Shown here in pieces: positions 1-6,924 of a stretch of DNA of 12,177 bases (its first letter is position 1; each line of letters starts with the position of its first letter). The notes beneath the pieces were generated by a model, which searched no databases, was not told the DNA's origin, and saw only the letters and a list, made by a program, of their open reading frames with translations. A program made the translations under genes and the position numbers. The stretch comes from JAZLIC01 sp045617225 (GTDB lineage: Bacteria > Bacillota > Clostridia > Monoglobales > Monoglobaceae), in NCBI GenBank assembly GCA_045617225.1, contig JAZLIC010000063.1:1-12177 (forward strand), given 5' to 3'.

Positions 1-489
1 GATAAAATCAGACTTTTTCAATGGTCATCCATCAAGGGCATGGATAATAACAGTATAACCATCTCTGAATCAAAGGAAATCAATGGAATACTGTGTTTTT
101 ATAGGCCGAATACGGAGCCGAACCCCATGGCGTATGTTAAGAACGGCGGATACAAATTCTTCTGGAAATTCGGATTCTTCCGCACATGGAGATCTATCTT
201 CTGTATGCTCAATATGGGAAAGATCATGAAAAAATACATAAAACCGAACGATATATATTTGTATTTTTTGGCAACCGATCCCAAACAACAGGGCAAAGGT
301 ATAGGGCATAAGCTCATGCAGGCGGTTGCCGATTACTGCTCGGAAAAAGGTTGCGGCGTATACCTTGAAACATACGAAAGAAATAATATTGAATTTTACA
401 AAAAATGCGGCTTTGAACTTATGGAAACCGTTGATATAAAATCAGATTTTGAATTCAAGTTGTATTCGTTTTATATGAAAGCAAAATGA
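1..489 (+). CDS. GNAT family N-acetyltransferase, 5' end outside window
   Basis: The C-terminal 162 residues of a GCN5-related N-acetyltransferase are visible. The acetyl-CoA binding motif A is at about residues 91-107 and contains the pyrophosphate-binding signature QQGKGIG. A motif B-like stretch follows at about 122-139 (LETYERNNIEFYKKCGFE), typical of the last strands of the fold. The reading frame is open to base 1. The first ATG, at base 40, has no properly spaced ribosome binding site, and the residues before it (ending LFQWSSIKG) look like GNAT sequence, so I treat the gene as cut by the window edge rather than starting at 40. The substrate cannot be told. An intrinsic terminator lies about 190 bases downstream. 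The family call is firm; the specific function is unknown. Confidence 0.85.
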   Translation, partial: DKIRLFQWSSIKGMDNNSITISESKEINGILCFYRPNTEPNPMAYVKNGGYKFFWKFGFFRTWRSIFCMLNMGKIMKKYIKPNDIYLYFLATDPKQQGKGIGHKLMQAVADYCSEKGCGVYLETYERNNIEFYKKCGFELMETVDIKSDFEFKLYSFYMKAK

Positions 490-679
490 TACGGATAACG
501 AGTTCAGCTATCAGATATTCTTTCAAAAAGAAACAAGTTGAATAACATATTTTTATGAAATTCAACACATATTTGACTAAAAGTAAACCGATGGAAGAAA
601 AACGCACTTTTCTTCCACTACCCCATAAAATCTTCCATCGCCTTATTTTCTATCCATATATACAAGACAATTCAAAGCG
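490..679. other. Non-coding stretch with clustered inverted repeats
   Basis: No convincing gene lies between the acetyltransferase stop and the terminator. Three dyads are visible. GTTGAAT (537-543) pairs with ATTCAAC (560-566). CGATGGAAGA (589-598) pairs with TCTTCCATCG (631-640). GGAAGAAAA (593-601) pairs with TTTTCTTCC (608-616). The last two share the arm at 593-598, so they cannot both form. The region may be the structured 3' untranslated part of the upstream transcript or a small RNA; no clear promoter was seen inside it. Confidence 0.45.
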
Positions 680-708
680 AAAATCCTGTCTAAAAGACAG
701 GATTTTTT
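680..708 (+). terminator. Intrinsic terminator after the acetyltransferase region
   Basis: A perfect 11-bp stem, AAAATCCTGTC (680-690) with GACAGGATTTT (696-706), closes a five-base loop (TAAAA). On the plus strand it runs into six T residues (703-708). The reverse strand also has a short T run after the stem, so it may act weakly in both directions. It isolates the transporter promoter from upstream transcription. Confidence 0.85.
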
Positions 709-737
709 GTTTCCTCTCACATAACGCTTTTCCTTAT

Positions 738-776
738 TTGTCTAAAATTTCTGCAACCGTTATACATTTAGGTTGC
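738..776 (+). promoter_or_regulatory. Probable promoter of the DMT transporter with overlapping dyad
   Basis: TTGTCT (738-743) and TATACA (761-766) are separated by 17 bases and resemble -35 and -10 boxes for the housekeeping sigma factor, which would give a leader of roughly 45 bases. An inverted repeat, GCAACC (753-758) and GGTTGC (771-776), straddles the -10 box and could be an operator. A second candidate pair, TTGCTT (773-778) and TATTAT (796-801), also has a 17-base spacer, but its start site would fall on the ribosome binding site, so it is less likely. Confidence 0.5.
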
Positions 777-819
777 TTTATTCAGGCGTCTGTGTTATTA
801 TATTCATGAGGTGAACACA

Positions 820-1692
820 TTGAAGAAATACGCTTTGGCAGAAATAATATTAGCCGGAGTCTTTTGGGGAACTTCGGCTATTTTTGTGCATTATCTTGCT
901 CCGTTCGGGGTAAGCTCTTTGCAAATGACCTTTATAAGGTCAATAGTTTCATTTTTGATACTCTTTCTCTACATACTGATAAGAAACAGGGCTTTGCTCC
1001 GCACTACAACAAAGGAGCTTCTTCTCTTTTTCGGCGCCGGTGTTTCCTTCTTCGGCACAGCTTCTTGTTATTATATGTCAATGCAGATGACAAGTATCGC
1101 TACTGCGGTTATTCTTATGTATACCGCACCGATATTTGTTATGCTCTACTCGGTTTTGTTCCTGGGCGAAAAGCTTACGCCGCTTAAACTGGTTTCCGTT
1201 ATTCTTATGCTAATCGGTTGCGGATTTGTGTCAGGAGTAGTCGGCGGCCTTAAATTTGATTTAGCCGGTATTATCTTCGGCTTCCTTGCAGGAATTTTTT
1301 ACAGTGCATACAATATCTTTACAAAGATAGAGATGCGCAAAAAGAGTAATCCTGTTACCGCTACGTTTTACTGCTTCCTCTTTGCCGCAATTATCGGTAT
1401 CTTTTTGTGTAAGCCTGCTGAGCTTCCTGCTCTTATCGCAAAGGGCAACGCAGTATTGCCGTTGATGGCGGCGCTGGGCATTTGCACCTGTATCATACCG
1501 TATACCCTATATACTTTGGCACTTAAAACCCTGCCGGCAGGTACGGCTTCTGCCCTTGCAATCATTGAGCCGATGTCCGCAACTCTGTTTGGTATTACCT
1601 TATTTCATGACCCTATGGATATTTATTCCGTCTGCGGAATTGTACTTATTTTAGCCGCAGTATTTCTGCTCGGCAAAAGCGGCGGCGAATAA
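820..1692 (+). CDS. DMT/EamA family transporter
   Basis: This is a 290-residue integral membrane protein of the drug/metabolite transporter superfamily. It has two tandem EamA repeats, about residues 5-137 and 147-284, each with about five hydrophobic helices. Typical features are the N-terminal FWGTSAIF helix and, near the end, the conserved LPAGTASALAIIEP stretch before the final helices. I chose TTG at 820 because GAGGTG at 807-812 sits 7 bases upstream of it. The GTG at 811 overlaps that ribosome binding site and would add only three residues. Members of this family export amino acids, metabolites or drugs; the E. coli aromatic amino acid exporter YddG belongs to the same superfamily. The neighbouring aro operon is convergent, so a role in aromatic export is only a guess. 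Confidence 0.88.
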   Translation: MKKYALAEIILAGVFWGTSAIFVHYLAPFGVSSLQMTFIRSIVSFLILFLYILIRNRALLRTTTKELLLFFGAGVSFFGTASCYYMSMQMTSIATAVILMYTAPIFVMLYSVLFLGEKLTPLKLVSVILMLIGCGFVSGVVGGLKFDLAGIIFGFLAGIFYSAYNIFTKIEMRKKSNPVTATFYCFLFAAIIGIFLCKPAELPALIAKGNAVLPLMAALGICTCIIPYTLYTLALKTLPAGTASALAIIEPMSATLFGITLFHDPMDIYSVCGIVLILAAVFLLGKSGGE

Positions 1693-1725
1693 TTCATTGC
1701 ATAGATAGGATTTTGCGAATAGTAC

Positions 1726-1748
1726 GGGCGGCCACACAGGGACCGCCC
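1726..1748. repeat. GC-rich hairpin in the convergent intergenic region
   Basis: GGGCGG (1726-1731) pairs with CCGCCC (1743-1748) around an 11-base loop, with a possible extra CC/GG pairing inside. There is no T run directly after it on either strand, so it is not a standard terminator by itself. It lies between the transporter stop and the shared terminator and may protect a 3' end. Confidence 0.35.
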
Positions 1749-1781
1749 CTGAGACATAATACGGCAATCTAAAATTTTTTC

Positions 1782-1819
1782 AAAAAGGCATTGCCCGGTT
1801 AAACGGACAATGCCTTTTT
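1782..1819. terminator. Bidirectional terminator shared by the transporter and the aro operon
   Basis: A 15-bp stem is formed by bases 1783-1797 (AAAAGGCATTGCCCG) and 1804-1818 (CGGACAATGCCTTTT) with one wobble pair and a six-base loop. T runs follow on both strands, so it can end the plus-strand transporter transcript and the minus-strand aro operon. The minus-strand arm is made from the last codons of aroQ, and the aroQ stop codon lies in the loop. Confidence 0.88.
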
Positions 1820-2233
1820 AAGTTCATCAATCGCCTCTATATAACCGTCAAAGCCTTTGCCTTGTATGGTCTTGATTGCATAGAGGGATACATACGACCT
1901 CTGCCTGAAATTCTCTCGCTTGTCAACCTCCGAAATATGCACCTCTACCGTCGGTATACCTACCGCCTTTAAGGCATCTAAAATCGCCACGCTTGTATGG
2001 GTGTATGCCGCAGGGTTTATCACGATACCGTCAAAAGCGTTATATGCACTTTGGATTTTATCTACAATCGCACCTTCATGATTGGATTGGAAGCATTCGA
2101 TTTCCAATCCTTTTTTTGTTGCATAACTCTCTAACATTTCTATCAGGTCGTTATATGTAGCCTTGCCGTAGATGTCCGGCTCTCTTATACCCAGCATATT
2201 TATATTAGGTCCGTTTATAACAAGTATTTTCAA
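1799..2233 (-). CDS. aroQ: Type II 3-dehydroquinate dehydratase
   Basis: AroQ is the third shikimate enzyme and dehydrates 3-dehydroquinate to 3-dehydroshikimate in the cytoplasm. The 144-residue length is normal for the type II (dodecameric) family. Visible signatures are GPNINMLG (8-15), the catalytic tyrosine Y22 in DIYG, the NPAAYTHTS substrate-binding stretch (73-81), the catalytic histidine H99 in EVHIS, and R110/R112 in NFRQRSY. The start is TTG: it overlaps the aroE-aroK stop as TTGA, and GGAGGTG lies 8 bases upstream, while no ATG fits the conserved N-terminus. It is the last gene of the operon, and its final codons double as one arm of the terminator. Confidence in the function is high. 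Confidence 0.97.
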   Translation of the reverse strand: MKILVINGPNINMLGIREPDIYGKATYNDLIEMLESYATKKGLEIECFQSNHEGAIVDKIQSAYNAFDGIVINPAAYTHTSVAILDALKAVGIPTVEVHISEVDKRENFRQRSYVSLYAIKTIQGKGFDGYIEAIDELKKALSV

Positions 2234-3441
2234 ACTTTCAGCACCTCCAAAATTTTCTTTGCGGTAAGCTCCGGGCTACCCTTTGCCTGAACGGTTATAT
2301 CCGCAAAATGCCGATAGAGCCGCTCCCTATCCTTCCAAAGATTTTCTATACTTCCTTTTCCCTTTGAGAGAGGTCTGCCGTCCGTCGAGAGTGCGTCAAG
2401 GTCACGCTCTAAAAACACGGTCACGGAGTTCTGCCTGATAATATCAAAATTTTCGGGCACAGTCACACATCCGCCGCCTGTTGAAATAACATATCCGCTT
2501 TCTTTGCAAAGCTCGGACAAGACCTCTGTTTCAATTCTGCGAAACTCTGCTTCGCCCTCGTTCTCTATAATCCCGGACGGCGTTTTGCCCATAGAAGCTA
2601 TGACCTCATCACTGTCTTTAAACTCTCTGCCGAGCATTTCGGCAATACATCTTCCCACCGTAGTTTTGCCGCATCCGGGCATACCGATAAGGATAATACT
2701 GCGTGTCTTATTTAAGATAACTTTTTTTACCCTTTCGATTTCGCTTTTCTCTATAACCGTATCCGTAAAAATTTCTGCCGCCTTCTTTGCCTGTGCCACA
2801 AGCATACCAAGTCCGTTCTCGGCAGGGATACCCATTTTCTCGGCATCTGAAATAAGCTTTGTCCTCGCAGGGTTATAGATAAGGTCAAGCACCATAACGC
2901 ATTTGGGAAACTTATCAATATCAATCACCGCCGCTCCTGTATTTGGATACATACCCACAGGCGTAGCGTTGACGATAATCTCCGCATCTGCAAAATCCGC
3001 CTCACGCCCCATATCCTCACGTGTGAAATACCTAACACTCTTTGCACCCATATCCGAAAGAACGCTCTGCACGGTCTTTGCCGCACCGCCTCTGCCGAGT
3101 ATCAAGGCGTCCTTACCCTCTACCGATATTTTTGACTCCTCTATCGCATAACAAAAGCCAAAGTAGTCGGTATTATAGCCGCAGAGCTTTCCGCCACGGT
3201 TTACAATAGTATTTACCGCTCCTATCCGCTCCGCTTCGGGCGATATATAGTCAAGATACGGCATAACCGCCCTTTTATAAGGGATTGTTACATTAAGACC
3301 GTCAAAATCCCTTTCCCTCAAAAAGTCCGCAAGGCATGCCTCTTTAAGCTCCTTATAATCATAGTCATAGCTTGCCAATAAATTATGGATTTCCTTAGAA
3401 AAGGAGTGTCCAAGCCTTTCGGCTATCAAATATATCTTCAT
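2230..3441 (-). CDS. aroE-aroK: Fused shikimate dehydrogenase-shikimate kinase
   Basis: A 403-residue two-domain enzyme for two consecutive steps, NADP-dependent reduction of 3-dehydroshikimate and ATP-dependent phosphorylation of shikimate. Residues 1 to about 243 are AroE: GHSFS (11-15) for substrate binding, NVTIPYK with catalytic K56, D92 in NTDYFG, the GRGGAAK nucleotide loop (116-122), NATPVGMYP (158-166) and NGLGMLVAQA (209-218). Residues about 246-403 are AroK: Walker A GMPGCGKTT (253-261), the DSD pair D276/D278, R301/R302, the GGG loop (322-324) and the lid motif DGRPL (354-358). The junction is short, around residues 240-248, with no stop or frameshift. AGAGAGG lies 6 bases before the ATG, one base after the pheA stop. 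Both domains look intact. Confidence 0.96.
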   Translation of the reverse strand: MKIYLIAERLGHSFSKEIHNLLASYDYDYKELKEACLADFLRERDFDGLNVTIPYKRAVMPYLDYISPEAERIGAVNTIVNRGGKLCGYNTDYFGFCYAIEESKISVEGKDALILGRGGAAKTVQSVLSDMGAKSVRYFTREDMGREADFADAEIIVNATPVGMYPNTGAAVIDIDKFPKCVMVLDLIYNPARTKLISDAEKMGIPAENGLGMLVAQAKKAAEIFTDTVIEKSEIERVKKVILNKTRSIILIGMPGCGKTTVGRCIAEMLGREFKDSDEVIASMGKTPSGIIENEGEAEFRRIETEVLSELCKESGYVISTGGGCVTVPENFDIIRQNSVTVFLERDLDALSTDGRPLSKGKGSIENLWKDRERLYRHFADITVQAKGSPELTAKKILEVLKV

Positions 3442-3442
3442 A

Positions 3443-4588
3443 CTATGCCTCTCTGTAACTTCCCAAGTATTTTAAATTTTCAGTTCCCAAGGTGTTCTCC
3501 AAAAGCTCGATAATCATAGGCAACTTTTCGGAATATACCGATACATCAATATCAAAATAGAACATAAACTCAAAATCGCTCTCCGGCACGGCACGGCTCT
3601 CAAGCTTTATAATGTTAATTCCAAGAGCGTTAAAGTTTGCCATTACGCCATACAGAGCGCCTGCCTTGTGAGGCGTGCGGATAAGAAAGCTTGTCCTGTC
3701 CGCACCGGGATATATCTCCAAGTTCTTTGAAAAGCAGATAAAGCGTGTATAATTGTTCTTACTGTTCTGCACATAGGGGCATATCACTAAAAGCCCATAC
3801 TGCTCGGCACAACTGTCGCCTGCAAGTGCCGCAACATCACTGCGATTTGACTCTGCGACATTCTTTGCGGATATGGCAGTATTTTCACACTCGGTAATCT
3901 TTACACCGTCTAAACTCTTTAAAAACTCACTGCATTGGCTAATCGCCTGTGGGTGTGAGAATATCTCTTTTATATCTTCAAGCCTTGTCCCGCTTTTAGC
4001 AAGCAAGCTATGTTGTATCTGCATTTTCTTACTGCGTACAATACTGAATTTATGCTCGCTCATCAAGTCATAAATCTCCGTCACGCTTCCTGCACTGCTG
4101 TTTTCAAGCGGAACAACGCCATAATTGCAAAGTCCCCTCTCGACCGCCTGAAAGACTGCGTCAAATGATTGGCAGTACATTATAGACGGCTTTTCAAAAA
4201 TTTTCTGACAGGCAACGGACGAATGTGCACCCTCTACGCCCTGACAGGCAACGCTTGCCTTATCAGGAAATAATTTCGGCGTTCTCTCCACCGCCGCCTT
4301 AACTTCTTCCGCAAGGGCGGAGCCTTTTGACAACTCCTTATTCTGATATGCACGGCTAAGCTCCAAAACAGAGGTATAGAGTCTTCGTGTATAATCACCG
4401 TAAGGCTCCTTTGCCATCTTTTCTACCCTTTCAAGCAATATCCGCTCACGTTCACTGTCATATACCGCCATAGAATTTTCCTTTTTGTATGCGGCAATGT
4501 CTTTTGCCGCCTCCATCCGCTTACAGAACAAGTCAACTATGGCACGGTCTATCTCATCAATTTTCTTTCTGCTTTCTTCAAGCTCCAT
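3443..4588 (-). CDS. pheA: Bifunctional chorismate mutase / prephenate dehydratase
   Basis: This 381-residue P-protein turns chorismate into prephenate and then phenylpyruvate. Domain order: AroQ-class chorismate mutase (about 1-85, with R7, R24 and K35 in a helical bundle), prephenate dehydratase (about 111-285, with PLENSSAGSV at 160-169 and the catalytic TRF motif at 281-283), then an ACT domain (about 297-375) for Phe feedback. The ACT motifs are GALY (310-313) and ESRAVP (330-335) rather than the GALV and ESRP of E. coli PheA. The dehydratase domain begins VACQGVEG, where many relatives have an aromatic residue before QG. GGAGG lies 7 bases before the ATG. Because TyrA here lacks a mutase domain, this mutase supplies prephenate to both branches. 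Confidence 0.96.
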   Translation of the reverse strand: MELEESRKKIDEIDRAIVDLFCKRMEAAKDIAAYKKENSMAVYDSERERILLERVEKMAKEPYGDYTRRLYTSVLELSRAYQNKELSKGSALAEEVKAAVERTPKLFPDKASVACQGVEGAHSSVACQKIFEKPSIMYCQSFDAVFQAVERGLCNYGVVPLENSSAGSVTEIYDLMSEHKFSIVRSKKMQIQHSLLAKSGTRLEDIKEIFSHPQAISQCSEFLKSLDGVKITECENTAISAKNVAESNRSDVAALAGDSCAEQYGLLVICPYVQNSKNNYTRFICFSKNLEIYPGADRTSFLIRTPHKAGALYGVMANFNALGINIIKLESRAVPESDFEFMFYFDIDVSVYSEKLPMIIELLENTLGTENLKYLGSYREA

Positions 4589-4600
4589 ATTTCTGCCTCC

Positions 4601-5668
4601 TTAAAGCAAAATATCCGCCAGAGCGATTGCAACTGCCGCCTCGGCGCAGACTGTCGCACGCTTTACAATACACGGGTCGTGTCTGCCTTTTATCAAAAGC
4701 TTTGTATCCTCTCTCTTAGACAGGGAAACGCTGTCCTGTTCCAATGCAACGGACGGTGTCGGCTTAAATGCTATGCGAATTATAACAGGCATACCTGATG
4801 TCATACCGCCAAGTATTCCACCGTGGTTATTTGTCCTTGTCCTGACAGTATCGCCTTCCATATAAAAGGCGTCATTATTCTCGGAGCCTTTCAGTCTTGA
4901 CGCCTCAAAGCCAATGCCGAACTCAACACCCTTTACTCCGGGGATTGCAAATACCGCCTGCGATATACGGCTCTCCAAAGAATTATAAAATGTGTCACCC
5001 ATACCTGCCGAAACGCCGCAGACTGCACATTCCACCGTGCCACCTATACTGTCGCCCTTATCTTTTACATCACGGATAATCGCCTTCATCGCCTCGCCCT
5101 TTTCATCATTTAATACAGGAAAGGCTTTATCACCTACAAAATCCGCCTTTGTCACATTGCAGGGGTCAAACAAATCATCACACGCATCACCTACGGAGGC
5201 AATATGTGCGCCGATATATATACCCTTCTGCTCGTATAATTGCATAAGCACGCCGCCTGCGATACACATTGTAGCGGTAAGTCTGCCGGAGAACTGTCCG
5301 CCGCCCTGCACCTCCCGTCCCTCGCCAAACTTTGCCCAAGCGGCAAAATCTGCGTGTCCCGGGCGAGGTATGTCCTTTAAGTTATCATAGTCCGCAGAAA
5401 CTGTATTTGTATTTTCGATAATTGCACAGAGCGGTGCGCCACAGGTTGCCCCATCGGCAAGTCCCGAAGCAAAATGCACCTTGTCCCCCTCGCTTCTCGG
5501 GGTTGAAAACTCGTCCTGACCGGGGGCACGCCTTGACACAAAACGGTCTAAGGCTTCAAAATCTATCTTAAAGCCGACAGGCAAGCCTTCCATCACAGTC
5601 CCCATCATAGGTGAATGTGATTGCCCGAAATGTGTTATCTTTATCTTATCTCCATAGGAAAAGCTCAT
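4601..5668 (-). CDS. aroC: Chorismate synthase
   Basis: AroC eliminates phosphate from EPSP to form chorismate, using reduced FMN. The protein is 355 residues, the usual length. Recognisable motifs are the N-terminal GQSHSPMMG (15-23), RPGHAD (102-107, including catalytic-type H105), GGGQFSGRLTA (122-132), GDSIGG (205-210), NNHGGILGG (280-288), KPTPS (302-306) and GRHDPC (328-333). Two motifs differ from the textbook family (GESHG and GGGRxSARET), but both catalytic-type histidines, H18 and H105, are kept. I recall such variants as common in clostridial AroC. The ATG overlaps the aroA stop as ATGA, with GGGAGG 9 bases upstream. Confidence 0.96.
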   Translation of the reverse strand: MSFSYGDKIKITHFGQSHSPMMGTVMEGLPVGFKIDFEALDRFVSRRAPGQDEFSTPRSEGDKVHFASGLADGATCGAPLCAIIENTNTVSADYDNLKDIPRPGHADFAAWAKFGEGREVQGGGQFSGRLTATMCIAGGVLMQLYEQKGIYIGAHIASVGDACDDLFDPCNVTKADFVGDKAFPVLNDEKGEAMKAIIRDVKDKGDSIGGTVECAVCGVSAGMGDTFYNSLESRISQAVFAIPGVKGVEFGIGFEASRLKGSENNDAFYMEGDTVRTRTNNHGGILGGMTSGMPVIIRIAFKPTPSVALEQDSVSLSKREDTKLLIKGRHDPCIVKRATVCAEAAVAIALADILL

Positions 5669-6924
5669 TTAATTATGCCTCCCAACATTTTAAAGTCATC
5701 ATAAAAGTTCGGATATGATTTATTTACCGCCTCCGCAGTAGTTATTGTCACATCTTTTTCTGTCACAAGTGATGCAATAGCGGCACTCATCGCAATGCGA
5801 TGGTCATTTGCACTATCCACTGTGCCGCCAACAAGGGGCGTACCCTCTACATATATATTATTTTCGTCGTAGGTTATTTTTCCGCCCAAACCGAGTATCA
5901 TTTGGGTTGTGCTTTCCACTCGGTCGCTTTCTTTTTCACGAAGGCGTCGTATATTACGCAGTGTAGTTTTGCCCTCTGCACAGCTTGCCGCAACCGCAAG
6001 GGGCGGAACAATATCCGGTATATCGCCGCAGTCTATCTCTATCCCTTTAAGCCTTGCCTTTTTGGCGATTATACTGCCGTTATCCCTTTTTATATCTGCG
6101 CCCATAGCGGTAAGTATATCCACTATTTTTCTGTCACCCTGGACAGAACTTTCGTTAAGTCCCTCTATCCGTATCCCGTCATCACTGCCGAGAACACCTG
6201 CCGTCAAATAAAATGCTCCGTTTGAATAATCGCCCTCGGCGGATATGCTTTCAGGGGATATATAACCGTTTGATTTTATTCTGTAACCATTCTCTGTCCT
6301 TTCTGCAATCACGCCGAAAGTCCTTTGCACATCAGCGGTTATATCCACATAAGGGGCACTTTTAAGCTCCCCCACCGTGGTGATACTGCCGCCGCCCATT
6401 ATGCCCAAAGCAAGCATAAGTCCCGTTACGAATTGCGAGCTTATATCACCCGGAATTATAAATTCACCGCTCCTTAATCTGCCTCTGATTTTAAGAGGCA
6501 AAAAGTCGTCACCAACGCAGTCAATCTCTGCTCCGTTACTGCACAAAGCTTCCAAAAGGGGTTTTAGCGGCCGTCTGCCAAGACGCTCCGCCCCCAGAAA
6601 TATGCATTCTCTGCCCAGTGCCGCCGCAACAGGCAACATAAACCTTAGTGTAGAGCCGCTCTCTCTGCAATCTAAAATGCACTCGCCCCTGCCTTCCTTG
6701 CCAACAGGTGTAACGGTGACAGTATCGCCTGCCCTTTCAATCTTTGCGCCGAGTGCGGTAAGGCAAGATATTGTCGCCTCTATATCCTCCGAAAAGGTGT
6801 TGCATTTAATACGCATAGGCTTGTCTGCCATTGCGGCGCAGATAAGAATTCGGTGCATATATGATTTAGACGTCGGTGCAACAATGCTTCCATTTAATTT
6901 TGACGGTGAAAGGATAATCTTCAT
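5665..6924 (-). CDS. aroA: EPSP synthase (3-phosphoshikimate 1-carboxyvinyltransferase)
   Basis: AroA joins shikimate 3-phosphate and PEP to make EPSP. The 419-residue protein shows the N-terminal PTSKSYMHR with K20 (17-25), the PEP-region motif ESGSTLRFM (88-96), RRPLKPLLEAL (117-127), SSQFVTGLMLALG (162-174), the catalytic aspartate D304 in DIPDIVPP, the REKESDR motif with E332 (329-335) and NDHRIAM (373-379). The PEP-region motif differs from the NAGTAMR of class I enzymes, so glyphosate response cannot be read off directly. The ATG overlaps the aroB stop as ATGA, and GGAG lies 5 bases upstream. No truncation is seen. Confidence 0.97.
   Translation of the reverse strand: MKIILSPSKLNGSIVAPTSKSYMHRILICAAMADKPMRIKCNTFSEDIEATISCLTALGAKIERAGDTVTVTPVGKEGRGECILDCRESGSTLRFMLPVAAALGRECIFLGAERLGRRPLKPLLEALCSNGAEIDCVGDDFLPLKIRGRLRSGEFIIPGDISSQFVTGLMLALGIMGGGSITTVGELKSAPYVDITADVQRTFGVIAERTENGYRIKSNGYISPESISAEGDYSNGAFYLTAGVLGSDDGIRIEGLNESSVQGDRKIVDILTAMGADIKRDNGSIIAKKARLKGIEIDCGDIPDIVPPLAVAASCAEGKTTLRNIRRLREKESDRVESTTQMILGLGGKITYDENNIYVEGTPLVGGTVDSANDHRIAMSAAIASLVTEKDVTITTAEAVNKSYPNFYDDFKMLGGIIK

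Noticed and set aside
555..809. An 84-codon plus-strand ORF between the acetyltransferase and the transporter
   Set aside because: It runs through the inverted repeats, the terminator at 680-708 and the transporter promoter, has no good ribosome binding site, and its composition does not look like a protein.
811..819. GTG at 811 as the transporter start
   Set aside because: It overlaps the only plausible ribosome binding site (807-812), which is correctly spaced for the TTG at 820.
4205..4253. 13-base direct repeat in pheA as a possible insertion footprint
   Set aside because: It lies in frame inside a conserved domain, the protein is intact, and no inverted repeats or transposase are nearby; it simply encodes VACQ twice.
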